Virus record (IMG/VR): IMGVR_UViG_3300042898_004604
Coordinates: 1-30,163 of that record
Reading direction: 5' to 3' (one strand)
From: a virus
DNA: 30,163 bases
Below the pieces are notes generated by a model that was not told the origin of the DNA, ran no database searches, and saw only the letters and a list, made by a program, of their open reading frames with translations. Made by a program: the position numbers and the translations under genes. Below are positions 7,824 to 16,099 of the stretch, piece after piece. Each line of letters opens with the position of its first letter. The first letter of the stretch is position 1.

Positions 7824-8381
7824 ATGAAAATTATTAAATTCAGTGAATTTTTAAATGAAAATGTACATGACTCACCAGAGGAGTATATTAAGATAAGACT
7901 ATCTAAGTTAAAATCAAAGATAGAAAAGTATTTTGAATCAGTAGAGCCAGTTGATGATGATCTAATTAAAATGAGTGATGCTCTCAAGAGAGGTAAAGAC
8001 CAAGATAGTAAGAAATCAAAATTATCTTTAGCTGAGTTAGGACTTAATTTAGAATCATCAGAATTTAGTAAATATTCAGCAATAAATGATAGTATTAAAT
8101 TTATATTCACAGACTCTGAAGCGAGATATGATTTATATATAACAATTCCTTTAGATTTAGCAATTCCAAAAGATAAAGCTAAAGACTTCACAGATAAAGA
8201 TATTAAAAGTTGTTTTGTTAAATTTAAAAAATATGAATTAGAAAACTTTACATTAATCGGCCATATTTCAAAAAATTCAGAAATTGACTCTATTGATGAA
8301 GAATTCATAGTAGATTTAAAAATTGAACTTGATGATGAGTTCAATACTGATATTGAAAAAATTGAGATCGAAACTGAGTAA
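7824..8381 (+). CDS. tagged acidic protein, putative internal head protein, 185 aa
   Basis: The N-terminus MKIIKFSEFLNE fits the window's recurring tag and ends in LNE, a match to the (L/I)xE site of T4-type prohead protease. The rest is strongly acidic, Lys/Asp/Glu-rich and without cysteine-rich or membrane regions, with a C-terminal beta-like part (residues about 95-185). I do not recognise a catalytic family. By analogy with T4 internal proteins it may be packaged in the head and trimmed after Glu12; this is inference from the tag alone. The longer minus-strand frame across the same bases (Ser/Ile/Phe-rich, low complexity) is a shadow. Confidence 0.75.
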   Translation: MKIIKFSEFLNENVHDSPEEYIKIRLSKLKSKIEKYFESVEPVDDDLIKMSDALKRGKDQDSKKSKLSLAELGLNLESSEFSKYSAINDSIKFIFTDSEARYDLYITIPLDLAIPKDKAKDFTDKDIKSCFVKFKKYELENFTLIGHISKNSEIDSIDEEFIVDLKIELDDEFNTDIEKIEIETE

Positions 8382-8385
8382 ATTT

Positions 8386-8393
8386 TATAAATA
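8386..8393 (+). promoter_or_regulatory. T4-type late promoter TATAAATA
   Basis: Exact match to the T4 late promoter consensus, 18 bases upstream of the ATG at 8412 in the short gap after the preceding gene. In T4 this element is read by gp55 with gp33 and the sliding clamp. Position in a gap before a start supports function. Confidence 0.6.
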
Positions 8394-8411
8394 AAAATAA
8401 AATTTATCTTC

Positions 8412-8909
8412 ATGTACAATGTTGTAACTCGACCATCAATAATTTTAGAATTAAAGAAATCTAAATATTACAAGCAAAGCTTAGGACTTGTACCCACTGT
8501 GGAGAAAAATGGTTCTAGAGTATTCAATGATAAGGATACATTTAGTCACTTCTATAATACTCAATATAATACAAACATACTTAGACAAGGTACTATTGGT
8601 GATATTACATTCTATATAGATTATTATATAAATGAAGATTTAGTTGCCCTATATTTAAATACTGAGGAATTTATATATAATTATGAACCAAATGTGGTGA
8701 AGAAAAAAGGAATTGACTTTTATCTTGGATCTCTTTTTAAGAGACTAGAGAATGAAAATGAAGATAGAGTCAAAGAGGCTGAAGGTAAAAAAATAGAAAT
8801 AAAGAAGGATGCAAATCCAGATATTATTTTATCAAATCCTGGTAATGTTACTTATGATGATTTAAAAGCATACTTGGCTAAGAAAAGCCAAAATAGAATG
8901 TCATCCTAA
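8412..8909 (+). CDS. hypothetical late protein, 165 aa
   Basis: Function unknown. A perfect TATAAATA late promoter precedes it, so it is probably expressed with structural genes. The first 110 residues look like a compact alpha/beta domain (for example TFSHFYNTQYNTNILRQG and a following beta-rich part); residues about 115-140 are highly charged and helical; the tail has NPGNVTYDDLKAYLAKK. No membrane or signal segment. Its 3' end overlaps the convergent gene by nine bases. It may be a minor virion or assembly protein, but I cannot assign one. Confidence 0.75.
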   Translation: MYNVVTRPSIILELKKSKYYKQSLGLVPTVEKNGSRVFNDKDTFSHFYNTQYNTNILRQGTIGDITFYIDYYINEDLVALYLNTEEFIYNYEPNVVKKKGIDFYLGSLFKRLENENEDRVKEAEGKKIEIKKDANPDIILSNPGNVTYDDLKAYLAKKSQNRMSS

Positions 8910-9149
8910 GAAATTTCTAATCAAATAGCTACAAATTTCACTTTGTGTAGATAAGTCAAAATCCTCTAAATCATAAGCAAAGTCAAAATCATTGACTATT
9001 CTATGAAGAATAACCCTATTATCCTTTCTTCTCCACTCTATTGTGTGAAAGAAAAGTTCATCTGATATCATTATATCAATTACAACCTCATCAAGATCAA
9101 TTGATAACCACTTAATAACCGGAATTATATCATCCTTTATATTTGACAT
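8901..9149 (-). CDS. hypothetical protein, 82 aa
   Basis: Unrecognised small acidic protein, beginning MSNIKDDIIPVIKW and without membrane segments. It is convergent with, and overlaps by nine bases, the late gene at 8412-8909. Its ATG follows an AT-rich leader. The normal composition and start support a real gene, although it is short. Confidence 0.6.
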   Translation of the reverse strand: MSNIKDDIIPVIKWLSIDLDEVVIDIMISDELFFHTIEWRRKDNRVILHRIVNDFDFAYDLEDFDLSTQSEICSYLIRNFLG

Positions 9150-9233
9150 ATATTATATATTTTTTATAAAATACCAGTAAAAACAAAAGGTTTAAATTCA
9201 GTAAATTTTATATATACATGTCTAATAAAATCA

Positions 9234-9241
9234 TATATTTG
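9234..9241 (+). promoter_or_regulatory. Bacteroidota-type -7 element TATATTTG upstream of RNA ligase
   Basis: TATATTTG matches TAnnTTTG and lies 22 bases before the RNA ligase ATG at 9264, allowing a leader of about 15-18 bases. No clear -33 TTTG is seen. This would allow transcription by host RNA polymerase with its primary sigma factor. Confidence 0.4.
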
Positions 9242-9263
9242 TAAAAATTTGAATAAATTTTAA

Positions 9264-10607
9264 ATGAAAATTCATAACTACACACAGTTTATCAGAGAAT
9301 CTAACGATCTATCAACCCATTATCTTCCAACTTATGAGGATTGTGCGGAAATGTGTGCAAAAGAAAATGCTGCTTTCTATGAGTCTAAGTTTGTGATTGA
9401 TGGTTATAATATTTCGGTATTCAATTATCGCCTCGCTCAATATAAAGATTTTGTAACACCACTTGAGAATAAGCCAGATGTTAAAGCATATGAAATGAGA
9501 GGTTTAACCTTTGTATTCAATGAAGATGGATCGTTGTTTAGAAGATTCTTATTGCTTGAAAAGTTCTTTAATCTTAATCAAGTTCCAGAGGCTATGTACT
9601 CTATCGTTAAAAACTATAAGATTAAGTTTATCAATAACAAAGAGGACGGATCTATTGCATCATTCATTAAACTACCAAATGGTAAAGTTTTAGGTAAATC
9701 TAAAATGGGATTTGATAATGAACAATCTAATGGTATTAATAGAATATACAGAACTAGAACAGATGTTAAGACATTTGTTGATTGGTGTTTAAATAACGAT
9801 ATCACTTCTATTTTTGAGTATGTTTCACCTGCTAATCGTATTGTTCTAAGATATTTAGATGAAGACCTTATACTTTTAAGAATGAGAGATAACACAACTG
9901 GTAAGCATCTTGATATTAAGAACTATCTTGATAAGATTGATACTATTAGAATTGCACCATTTGAAGATGATAATAAAGATTTAGATTCTTTAATAGAAGT
10001 TATAGCTAAAGAAGTTGATAAAGAAGGTGTTATTGTTCAAGCTGAAGATAAATATGGCAAGGATTTTTTCTTTAAGTTAAAAACTCCTTGGTATATGGAA
10101 CGCCATGGATTATTGACTAATGATATTTACAGAGAACATATCATTATCGGATATATTTTAGATGATAAGATTGATGATATTCTTGGACAAATACCAGAAG
10201 ATGAAAAAGAAGCACACTTGAGAATTAATAAAATAATTCAAATAGTTAAAAAGGCAATTAATGATAAATCTGTTGAGATAGAAAGGGCTTATAAAGATTA
10301 TATAAAATCTGGAATTTCAAGAAAAGATTATGCGATAAATCAAAGAAAAAGTAATATTAATTTTGCATTTGTGATGGAGATGGTCAAAGCTGATGATATG
10401 AGAAGGATGTCTAAAGAACAGATTATAGACCATTATGATTCTATGGAAGCTTATGAAAAATCATTAAAAAGATGCGAACCATATGAAATGGCTAAAGAGT
10501 GGTTAAGAGATCTAACCAAAAGATTGGCTATTTCAAGAGAGTGGTTAAAAACAAAAGATAAAACTTTGTTTTTTCAAGATCCAGACACTGAAAATGAAGA
10601 TAATTAA
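9264..10607 (+). CDS. rnlA: T4 Rnl1-type RNA ligase with N-terminal internal-protein-like tag
   Basis: ATP-dependent RNA ligase that seals 5'-phosphate/3'-hydroxyl ends; T4 Rnl1 repairs tRNA cut by host anticodon nuclease. Visible family marks: MRGLTFVF...LLLEKFFNLNQ (78-106), the nucleotidyl motif KEDGS with Lys126, KSKMGF (145-150), FEYVSPANRIVL (184-195), EGVIVQ (254-259) and KLKTPWY (271-277). These align with T4 Rnl1 segments such as KEDGS at Lys99 and FEFVAPTNRIVL. The protein is 447 residues against 374 in T4: about 20 extra N-terminal residues hold the tag MKIHNYTQFIRE with a protease-like site IRE, and the C-terminal domain is about 40 residues longer. It is followed at once by an intrinsic terminator. 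Enzymatic class is secure; packaging in the head is inference. Confidence 0.93.
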   Translation: MKIHNYTQFIRESNDLSTHYLPTYEDCAEMCAKENAAFYESKFVIDGYNISVFNYRLAQYKDFVTPLENKPDVKAYEMRGLTFVFNEDGSLFRRFLLLEKFFNLNQVPEAMYSIVKNYKIKFINNKEDGSIASFIKLPNGKVLGKSKMGFDNEQSNGINRIYRTRTDVKTFVDWCLNNDITSIFEYVSPANRIVLRYLDEDLILLRMRDNTTGKHLDIKNYLDKIDTIRIAPFEDDNKDLDSLIEVIAKEVDKEGVIVQAEDKYGKDFFFKLKTPWYMERHGLLTNDIYREHIIIGYILDDKIDDILGQIPEDEKEAHLRINKIIQIVKKAINDKSVEIERAYKDYIKSGISRKDYAINQRKSNINFAFVMEMVKADDMRRMSKEQIIDHYDSMEAYEKSLKRCEPYEMAKEWLRDLTKRLAISREWLKTKDKTLFFQDPDTENEDN

Positions 10608-10631
10608 AGACACTTTTTAGTGTCTTTTTTT
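10606..10631 (+). terminator. intrinsic terminator after RNA ligase
   Basis: AAAGACACT and AGTGTCTTT form a 9-bp stem with a TTTT loop and a following T-run. The stem begins inside the RNA ligase stop codon. Confidence 0.85.
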
Positions 10632-10689
10632 ATTTTAACTAATAAACTTTTTTTAATTTTTAAATATAAAAGTATAAATTTATATTAAA

Positions 10690-10702
10690 TGACAATTTGT
10701 CA
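10690..10702. promoter_or_regulatory. palindromic operator candidate upstream of dnaK
   Basis: TGACAATTTGTCA is a perfect palindrome about one centre base, and a further TGTCA half-site lies at 10711-10715. It sits about 85-98 bases before the dnaK start, where an activator or repressor site would be expected. Confidence 0.45.
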
Positions 10703-10744
10703 GTGTATAGTGTCAAATATTACATTATAAACAATTTTATTATT

Positions 10745-10760
10745 TTGGCATACAACTTGT
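10745..10760 (+). promoter_or_regulatory. sigma-54-like promoter element upstream of dnaK
   Basis: TTGGCATACAACTTGT resembles the -24/-12 consensus TTGGCAC-N5-TTGC with one mismatch in each half. It ends 27 bases before the dnaK ATG at 10788. Together with the upstream palindrome it would fit an activator-dependent promoter, but a different sigma factor is possible. Confidence 0.35.
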
Positions 10761-10787
10761 AATTAAATTTTAAAAAAAATATATTAT

Positions 10788-12665
10788 ATGAGCAAAAAAA
10801 ATGTAATTATCGGAATTGATCTTGGGACCACAAATTCCGCGGTTGCCGTTGTTGAGGCTGGAGAACCAGTTATTATCAGTAATTCTGAAGGAAAAAGAAC
10901 TACACCTTCAGTTGTAGGTTTCACAGATAAAGATCGTAAAGTAGGAGATCCTGCTAAAAGACAATCATTAACAAATCCTACCAAAACAGTTTATTCAATT
11001 AAACGATTTATTGGAAAAGATTTTTCAAAATGTACTGACGAAATCAAAAGAGTACCTTATAAGGTAGTTAAAACTGGAAATAACGTTCCAGGTGTTGATA
11101 TTGATGATCGTAAATACACACCACAAGAAATATCAGCAATGATTCTTCAAAAAATGAAGAAAACTGCTGAAGATTATCTTGGACATGAAGTTACTCGTGC
11201 AGTAATTACAGTTCCTGCTTATTTCGGCGATGCTGAAAGAACAGCAACTATTGAGGCTGGTGAAATCGCAGGACTAATAGTTGAAAGAATTATTAATGAA
11301 CCAACTGCGGCAGCACTTGCATACGGTCTTGATAAGAAAAATAAAGAATCTAAAATCCTAGTATTTGATTGTGGCGGTGGAACACATGACGTATCAGTTC
11401 TTGAAATTGGTGACGGTGTGTTTGAAGTAAAATCTACTGATGGTGATGTTCACTTAGGTGGTGATGATTTTGATAACGCAATCATTAATTGGATGGTTGA
11501 TGAATTTAAAACTGAACATTCAATGGACTTATCAAAAGATCCAATGTCTCTTCAACGATTGAAAGATGCCGCTGAGAAAGCAAAGATTGAATTAAGTTCT
11601 GCATCTGAAAGTGATATTAATTTACCTTATATTACAGCTAAGGATTCAACACCTCTACACTTTGTTAAAAAATTAACACGTTCTAAGTTTGACCAATTAA
11701 CTTCCTCTCTTATAGATAGAGCTATCGCTTGTGCGAAAACAGCTTTAACTAAAGCAGGTATTAAGGCATCTGATATTGATGAAATTATTTTGGTTGGTGG
11801 TTCTACAAGAATCCCAGCTATCCAAGAAGCTATTGAAAAGAACTTCAATAAGAAACCAAATAAGTCTGTCAATCCAGATGAAGTTGTTGCTATTGGAGCA
11901 GCTATTCAAGGAGCTGTACTAACAGGGAATATAACTGATGTTTTGTTATTGGATGTAACACCACTTTCTTTAGGTATTGAAACAATGGGTGGTGTATTCA
12001 CTAAACTAATTGAATCTAATACTACTATCCCAACTCGTAAGTCTGAAAACTTCTCAACGGCAGCTGATAACCAATCATCTGTTGAGATCCATGTACTTCA
12101 AGGAGAAAGACCAATGGCTAGAGATAATAGATCACTAGGACGATTCCATTTGGATGGTATAATGCCGGCTCCTCGTGGTATTCCTAAAATTGAATGTACT
12201 ATTGATATTGATGCCAATGGCATACTATCTGTAACTGCTAAGGATCAAGCTTCAGGGAAAGAAAATAAAATCCGAATTGAAGGCGGATCTCAACTTTCTA
12301 AAGAAGAAATTGAACGTATGAAAGCAGATGCTGAAGCGAATGCTGAGTCTGATAGACTTGAAAAAGAAAAGGTTGATAAATTAAATCAAGCTGATAATAT
12401 GATTTTCCAAACTGAAAAACAAATTAAAGAGTTTGATGAAAAATTAACTGAATCTGATAAAACAGAATTGAATACTATTCTTGCGGATTTGAGTTCGGCT
12501 CATAAAGAACAAGATATAGATAAAATAGATTCAGAAATGAATAAATTAAATGAATCTTGGTCAAGAATCAGTACGAATTTATATTCTCAGGCTAGTTCAG
12601 AACAGACAGGTACTCCAGATACTCAACCGGATGTACAAGATGTTAACTTTGAAGAAGTTAAGTAA
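10788..12665 (+). CDS. dnaK: molecular chaperone DnaK (Hsp70)
   Basis: ATP-dependent Hsp70 chaperone. The 625-residue protein has the phosphate-1 motif [17 protein letters not shown] (9-25), the phosphate-2 motif [10 protein letters not shown] (193-202, with Cys where Leu is usual), [20 protein letters not shown], the linker region [16 protein letters not shown], the substrate-binding beta domain and a helical lid, ending in [10 protein letters not shown], the conserved C-terminus of Bacteroidota DnaK. It appears full length and intact, so it was probably captured from a host; base composition is somewhat less AT-rich than in neighbouring genes. With GrpE (15044) and DnaJ (16123) it completes a phage-borne chaperone set, possibly for capsid or replication-complex folding. 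Regulation: a palindrome and a -24/-12-like element upstream, an intrinsic terminator downstream. Confidence 0.98.
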   Translation: MSKKNVIIGIDLGTTNSAVAVVEAGEPVIISNSEGKRTTPSVVGFTDKDRKVGDPAKRQSLTNPTKTVYSIKRFIGKDFSKCTDEIKRVPYKVVKTGNNVPGVDIDDRKYTPQEISAMILQKMKKTAEDYLGHEVTRAVITVPAYFGDAERTATIEAGEIAGLIVERIINEPTAAALAYGLDKKNKESKILVFDCGGGTHDVSVLEIGDGVFEVKSTDGDVHLGGDDFDNAIINWMVDEFKTEHSMDLSKDPMSLQRLKDAAEKAKIELSSASESDINLPYITAKDSTPLHFVKKLTRSKFDQLTSSLIDRAIACAKTALTKAGIKASDIDEIILVGGSTRIPAIQEAIEKNFNKKPNKSVNPDEVVAIGAAIQGAVLTGNITDVLLLDVTPLSLGIETMGGVFTKLIESNTTIPTRKSENFSTAADNQSSVEIHVLQGERPMARDNRSLGRFHLDGIMPAPRGIPKIECTIDIDANGILSVTAKDQASGKENKIRIEGGSQLSKEEIERMKADAEANAESDRLEKEKVDKLNQADNMIFQTEKQIKEFDEKLTESDKTELNTILADLSSAHKEQDIDKIDSEMNKLNESWSRISTNLYSQASSEQTGTPDTQPDVQDVNFEEVK

Positions 12666-12671
12666 AAAAAT

Positions 12672-12701
12672 AAAAACCCACTCAAATGAGTGGGTTTTTT
12701 T
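12672..12701 (+). terminator. intrinsic terminator after dnaK
   Basis: AAAAACCCACTC / GAGTGGGTTTTT stem with a four-base loop and T-run, seven bases after the dnaK stop. The A-run on the other side means it could also stop minus-strand transcripts coming from 14219. Confidence 0.9.
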
Positions 12702-12717
12702 ATTTAAAAACTTTTCT

Positions 12718-12725
12718 TATATTTG
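12718..12725 (+). promoter_or_regulatory. Bacteroidota-type -7 element TATATTTG, near-leaderless
   Basis: TATATTTG followed by only four bases (TAGA) before the ATG at 12730. It sits directly after the dnaK terminator, where a new promoter is needed, so the downstream gene is probably transcribed from its own start codon or nearly so. Confidence 0.5.
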
Positions 12726-12729
12726 TAGA

Positions 12730-12972
12730 ATGAAATATAATATAGGTGATATTCTAATTTGTTCAACTGATGAAATGTATGGTCAAAAAAACCAAAAATT
12801 AATTATCGGTCATAAATATGTAATACTGGATGTTATTGAAATGTGGGAGGGTAGAACAATTCTTGATATCAAACATTTAAGTTCATCTATAAGATTAGGT
12901 CTTGTTAGTGATAAACATTTTATATCATTAGAAGTTTATCGTGAATTCCAATTAAGAAAAATATTAAACTGA
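12730..12972 (+). CDS. small SH3-like protein, 80 aa
   Basis: Unknown function. The sequence (MKYNIGDILICSTDEMYG, then LIIGHKYVILDVIEM) has the G-D-x-hydrophobic-C then G-x-x-Y-x-V-x-D pattern of small SH3-like beta-barrel proteins common in phages. I chose the ATG at 12730 rather than an upstream in-frame start inside dnaK, because a terminator and a TATATTTG element lie in between. It is convergent with the minus-strand tagged gene, two bases away. Confidence 0.75.
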   Translation: MKYNIGDILICSTDEMYGQKNQKLIIGHKYVILDVIEMWEGRTILDIKHLSSSIRLGLVSDKHFISLEVYREFQLRKILN

Positions 12973-12974
12973 AA

Positions 12975-14219
12975 TTACTCATCATCATCATCAAGATAGT
13001 CATATCCACCACCTGTATCGTTTAATAAACGATCAGCACTTACATCTTCCTTAGAGTTGCTTAACTCACCAGTACCACTATTAAGATAACATAGAGTATC
13101 GAGATATGGATAAGGCTCGTCTTCCCAGTGCTTTAAATCTACTATGTAGTCTGTAATTTTTGATTCATTTCCTCTCTCAGCTGTAAAATTACTACTAGAT
13201 GATTGATTTCTCTTACACCACCAGTTATTTTTACTTGCAAATTTCTTAAACAAATCAACATCAGAGTCATTGTTTGTGTAGATTCTATCCATTAAGATAT
13301 CTCCACTTCTTGTTGTCCAAAGTATTGCTCTTCCACAGATTTTATCAGAACGATATTGGCCGCCAACAATACTACCATTTTTAGACCACAAAACAACTAA
13401 CTTACAAACCTCTGGGTTATCTACATAGATATCAAATGTAGAATCCGGCATATCAGCCATACAAGATGATCCTAATGTACCATCATCACTTTCATAGTAA
13501 TCGTGATTATATAATTTTGAAATTGTAGAACCTTGTACTACTTCAAATCTACTAAATGCGTCGTTAATAATATCAATTGTGGCTTTATAATCATTTACAA
13601 ATTTCTCAATTTCTGAGTCACTTATGTTTGTATTTCCTGATCTATATAACGCTCTAACTAATCTTCCGATTCTTATTGGATTTCTTGATGTACCCCATAC
13701 TTTACTAAGAGTATCATCATGATCGGATAAAGCTTCTTTATTTATGACAGTTTTCATTCCTATATCAAAACTATTAGGACTCTGAATACATTCGAAATGA
13801 CAATATATTTTAGAATTTGATCCTACTATTTCTGATAGTATCTTACCAATAGTTCCAACTGTTGGTTTGTATATATCACCTTCAGGTCTTTCGAATCCAA
13901 GTTTATTGAATGTGTTTATATTAGAATCTGTATTTCTTAGAGTTCTACCACCTTGAGTAACTTTATAAAGTATCTCTCTACCACCAATAATTTCTTGAGC
14001 CTTTCTATCTGTTGTGAACATAACAGAATCATTGTCAGTACTTAAATCAATGAAGTTTTGTTGTAAATTTACATCTTTTGATCCTAAACTAATAAGATAA
14101 CTAGATACTGGCGATTGTATAGACTTTAAAACATTTAAAAACCCATTAGATAAAACCAATTTACTTTCTAGTAAAGCTTCTAATCTTTTTTCTGTTATAA
14201 ATTCTGAATAATTATACAT
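12975..14219 (-). CDS. tagged protein of unnamed phage family, 414 aa; putative internal head protein
   Basis: The N-terminus MYNYSEFITE has exactly the spacing of the T4 IPIII propeptide (MKTYQEFIAE), with a possible cleavage after Glu10 and another LxE site at LLE (residues 16-18). The body has a central NPIRIGRLVRAL...SDSEIEKFVNDYK segment (about 183-213) and a C-terminal domain with GTLGSSCMADMP, NPEVCKLVVLW, GRAILWTTRSGD and DRIYTNNDSDVDLF. I remember this C-terminal pattern from large phages but know no function; a conserved Cys after GSS makes a hydrolase or transferase conceivable. The acidic tail is encoded by a GAT-type run (ATC repeats near 12980). No late promoter is visible upstream. 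Confidence 0.85.
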   Translation of the reverse strand: MYNYSEFITEKRLEALLESKLVLSNGFLNVLKSIQSPVSSYLISLGSKDVNLQQNFIDLSTDNDSVMFTTDRKAQEIIGGREILYKVTQGGRTLRNTDSNINTFNKLGFERPEGDIYKPTVGTIGKILSEIVGSNSKIYCHFECIQSPNSFDIGMKTVINKEALSDHDDTLSKVWGTSRNPIRIGRLVRALYRSGNTNISDSEIEKFVNDYKATIDIINDAFSRFEVVQGSTISKLYNHDYYESDDGTLGSSCMADMPDSTFDIYVDNPEVCKLVVLWSKNGSIVGGQYRSDKICGRAILWTTRSGDILMDRIYTNNDSDVDLFKKFASKNNWWCKRNQSSSSNFTAERGNESKITDYIVDLKHWEDEPYPYLDTLCYLNSGTGELSNSKEDVSADRLLNDTGGGYDYLDDDDE

Positions 14220-14244
14220 TAAAGTTAATATTTTTAATTATATA

Positions 14245-14454
14245 TTAAAATCTCTTAATACTAAAATTTTTACCTAATTTATAAGAAGTACCATTTAACA
14301 TGTATTTAATATCACCTATTTTTATATTTTGCCAAGCTCTCTTCTTTTTTAAATAAACTCTCATCATAACATATCCTAGTTCTGTTAGATAGATTTGTTC
14401 GATAGTTCCACTACCTTCAGGTGTTTCAATTTCATTTTGAATTAGATCCTTCAA
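14245..14454 (-). CDS. hypothetical small protein, 69 aa, TTG start
   Basis: Unknown function. The sequence has IETPEGSGTIEQIYLTELG followed by a VMMRVYLKKK segment and IGDIKYML, an SH3-like beta pattern seen in small phage proteins. No ATG is available before residue 29, so the start is the TTG at 14454; the conserved-looking segment begins about ten residues later. It lies 25 bases upstream of the tagged minus-strand gene and may be co-transcribed with it. Confidence 0.6.
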   Translation of the reverse strand: MKDLIQNEIETPEGSGTIEQIYLTELGYVMMRVYLKKKRAWQNIKIGDIKYMLNGTSYKLGKNFSIKRF

Positions 14455-14555
14455 TGTTAAATTTGATTTTTTATTCTATAAAAGATAACATATATATATT
14501 TTTTTGAAACAAATTAATGATTTTTTTATAGAAAAAATAAAATGTTTATAAACGT

Positions 14556-15041
14556 ATGACGATAACTGTTTTACCAGAAGACTTAATAAAGAGATGTGTC
14601 TGGGACCATTATGTTTATTATGTATTGGGATCCGATAAAGAAGGAGAGAAAATATTAAAAGAGAATAAAGAGTTTGAAATAACAGAAAAAGATTCCTTAG
14701 TGATAGGGTTGCTAAAAACGATTGAAACTGAAAATTTAATACATAAATTTAACACCTATGTAGTCGATCTACTGAGCAATAAATCTATTAATAACAATCA
14801 ACAGACATTGCTTAGAAAAAGAACTCTAGAAACATCGGTTGATAAGTTCTTAGATAAGTTTCCAGACTATTGGACACCGGATTTGGTTTTCAAAAAGTCA
14901 TTAATTGATTTAGTAGATTATATTGATATCTTTAAGAAAAATATTGAAAAACTCGATATAATCAAAGTGACTGACCAAATGGGAACTTATGATTTTTTTG
15001 TCTCAAACAATGTAAAAAAATTACTTTCTTTTAATTATTAA
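14556..15041 (+). CDS. hypothetical protein, 161 aa, first gene of the grpE-dnaJ run
   Basis: Unrecognised. Soluble and largely helical, with PDYWTPDLVFKKSLIDLVDYID in the C-terminal half and no membrane or metal motif. It ends two bases before the grpE start, so it is co-transcribed with the co-chaperones and could be involved with them or with their client, but this is only positional inference. An AT-rich gap of 101 bases separates it from the divergent minus-strand gene. Confidence 0.75.
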   Translation: MTITVLPEDLIKRCVWDHYVYYVLGSDKEGEKILKENKEFEITEKDSLVIGLLKTIETENLIHKFNTYVVDLLSNKSINNNQQTLLRKRTLETSVDKFLDKFPDYWTPDLVFKKSLIDLVDYIDIFKKNIEKLDIIKVTDQMGTYDFFVSNNVKKLLSFNY

Positions 15042-15043
15042 TT

Positions 15044-15532
15044 ATGAAAACGAAAACGAAAACATCTGAAATTGACACTTCAACTCTTGAAGATGCAACT
15101 GTTGAAAAACCAATTAAAAAAAGCTCTAAACCTAAAAAAGATGTTGTAGAAGAGGATTGGAAAGATAAATACTACCGACTCTATGCTGACTTTGATAACT
15201 ATAAAAGGAGAGCTCAAAAGGAAAAAGAAGATTTGATTCTAGAAACCAAAACTAAATCTTTGAGTACTATTTTAGATCTAGACAATGATTTATATATTGC
15301 GAAGAAAAATATGCCAGATTCCGAAGGATTAAATCTAATTTTAAATAAAGTTCACACTTCTTTAAAGTCTCAAGGAATTGAAGAAATTCAAACTGATGAG
15401 TATGATTCGGATTTACACGAAGTTATTTCAATAATTGAAACTGGTGAGTCTAAAATAATAGATATTGTTTCAAAAGGTTATAAAATTAATGGTAAGCCTT
15501 TTAGATATCCAAAAATTATTCTATCTAAATAA
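15044..15532 (+). CDS. grpE: GrpE nucleotide exchange factor
   Basis: Nucleotide exchange factor that releases ADP from DnaK. The 162-residue protein has a charged, disordered start (about 1-40), a coiled-coil helix with YRLYADFDNYKRRAQKEKED (about 47-66), and the C-terminal beta domain with DEYDSDLHEVISI and VSKGYKINGKPFRYPKIILS, typical of GrpE. It is shorter than E. coli GrpE (197 residues) mainly at the N-terminus. It follows an unknown gene by two bases, and its stop overlaps the next start (TAATG). It pairs with the phage DnaK at 10788. Confidence 0.93.
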   Translation: MKTKTKTSEIDTSTLEDATVEKPIKKSSKPKKDVVEEDWKDKYYRLYADFDNYKRRAQKEKEDLILETKTKSLSTILDLDNDLYIAKKNMPDSEGLNLILNKVHTSLKSQGIEEIQTDEYDSDLHEVISIIETGESKIIDIVSKGYKINGKPFRYPKIILSK

Positions 15533-16074
15533 TGGATTTTAAAGATTCAAAATCTCTCAAAGAATTTGATAATGATAATCTTTACGATGCTTTATGTAAA
15601 GGTCTTAATCATCCAGATGATATTTCACATTTAAAAGATTTATTCAAGGATTCAACAACTTTGCATTATCATTTATTTGATTATCCAATTTTCACAGAGA
15701 AGAGGAATAAAACAGAAGAAAATCCAGATGGAAATAATCTTTTAGAATATATTCTTCCTTCTTTGAGAAGAGTTTATTCCAAATTTTTTATAAATCCACC
15801 GAGTATGTTAGTATCTTCAATTGAAAGTAAAAGATTAGAATTTTTTCAACTACAATTTAATTTAGTTGAATTTTTAACTTTTTTATCTGATAAATTTAAA
15901 AAGAATCATAATATATTAAATGATTTTACAAATATAGATACAGATAGTGAGTTACTCACACTAATCGTTGAAGATTACCTAGCATCAAAAGTTAGTTATA
16001 TACTATCATTAAATGTCTCAAATATTCAAAAGGAAATACGAGATATAAAAATATCAACAAAACTAGATATATGA
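15532..16074 (+). CDS. hypothetical protein between grpE and dnaJ, 180 aa
   Basis: Unrecognised helical soluble protein. Its ATG overlaps the grpE stop (TAATGG), implying coupled translation, and dnaJ follows after about 50 bases with its own late promoter. Features visible: DALCKGLNHPDDISHLKDLF near the start and SKFFINPPSMLVSS in the middle. Its place inside the co-chaperone run makes it a candidate client-specific adaptor, but nothing in the sequence shows this. Confidence 0.75.
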   Translation: MDFKDSKSLKEFDNDNLYDALCKGLNHPDDISHLKDLFKDSTTLHYHLFDYPIFTEKRNKTEENPDGNNLLEYILPSLRRVYSKFFINPPSMLVSSIESKRLEFFQLQFNLVEFLTFLSDKFKKNHNILNDFTNIDTDSELLTLIVEDYLASKVSYILSLNVSNIQKEIRDIKISTKLDI

Positions 16075-16091
16075 TTTGGTATCATTTTTGT

Positions 16092-16099
16092 TATAAATA
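16092..16099 (+). promoter_or_regulatory. T4-type late promoter TATAAATA before dnaJ
   Basis: Exact TATAAATA in the gap between the unknown gene and dnaJ, 23 bases before the dnaJ ATG. This suggests that dnaJ is also expressed late, when heads and tails are assembled. Confidence 0.55.

Noticed and set aside
7703-8419. Minus-strand 238-aa open frame
   Set aside because: Longer than the plus-strand gene it covers, but its Ser/Ile/Phe-rich low-complexity sequence is typical of an antisense shadow, and the plus frame has the tag and normal composition.
9614-9895. Minus-strand 93-aa open frame in the RNA ligase gene
   Set aside because: Antisense to conserved Rnl1 motifs, including KEDGS; no independent support.
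11627-11872. Minus-strand open frame in dnaK
   Set aside because: Antisense shadow of a highly conserved gene.
12550-12729. Extended start for the small SH3-like protein
   Set aside because: It would overlap the end of dnaK and read through the terminator; the ATG at 12730 follows a promoter element.
12980-12995. ATC triplet repeat
   Set aside because: It simply encodes the Asp-rich C-terminal tail of the minus-strand tagged protein.
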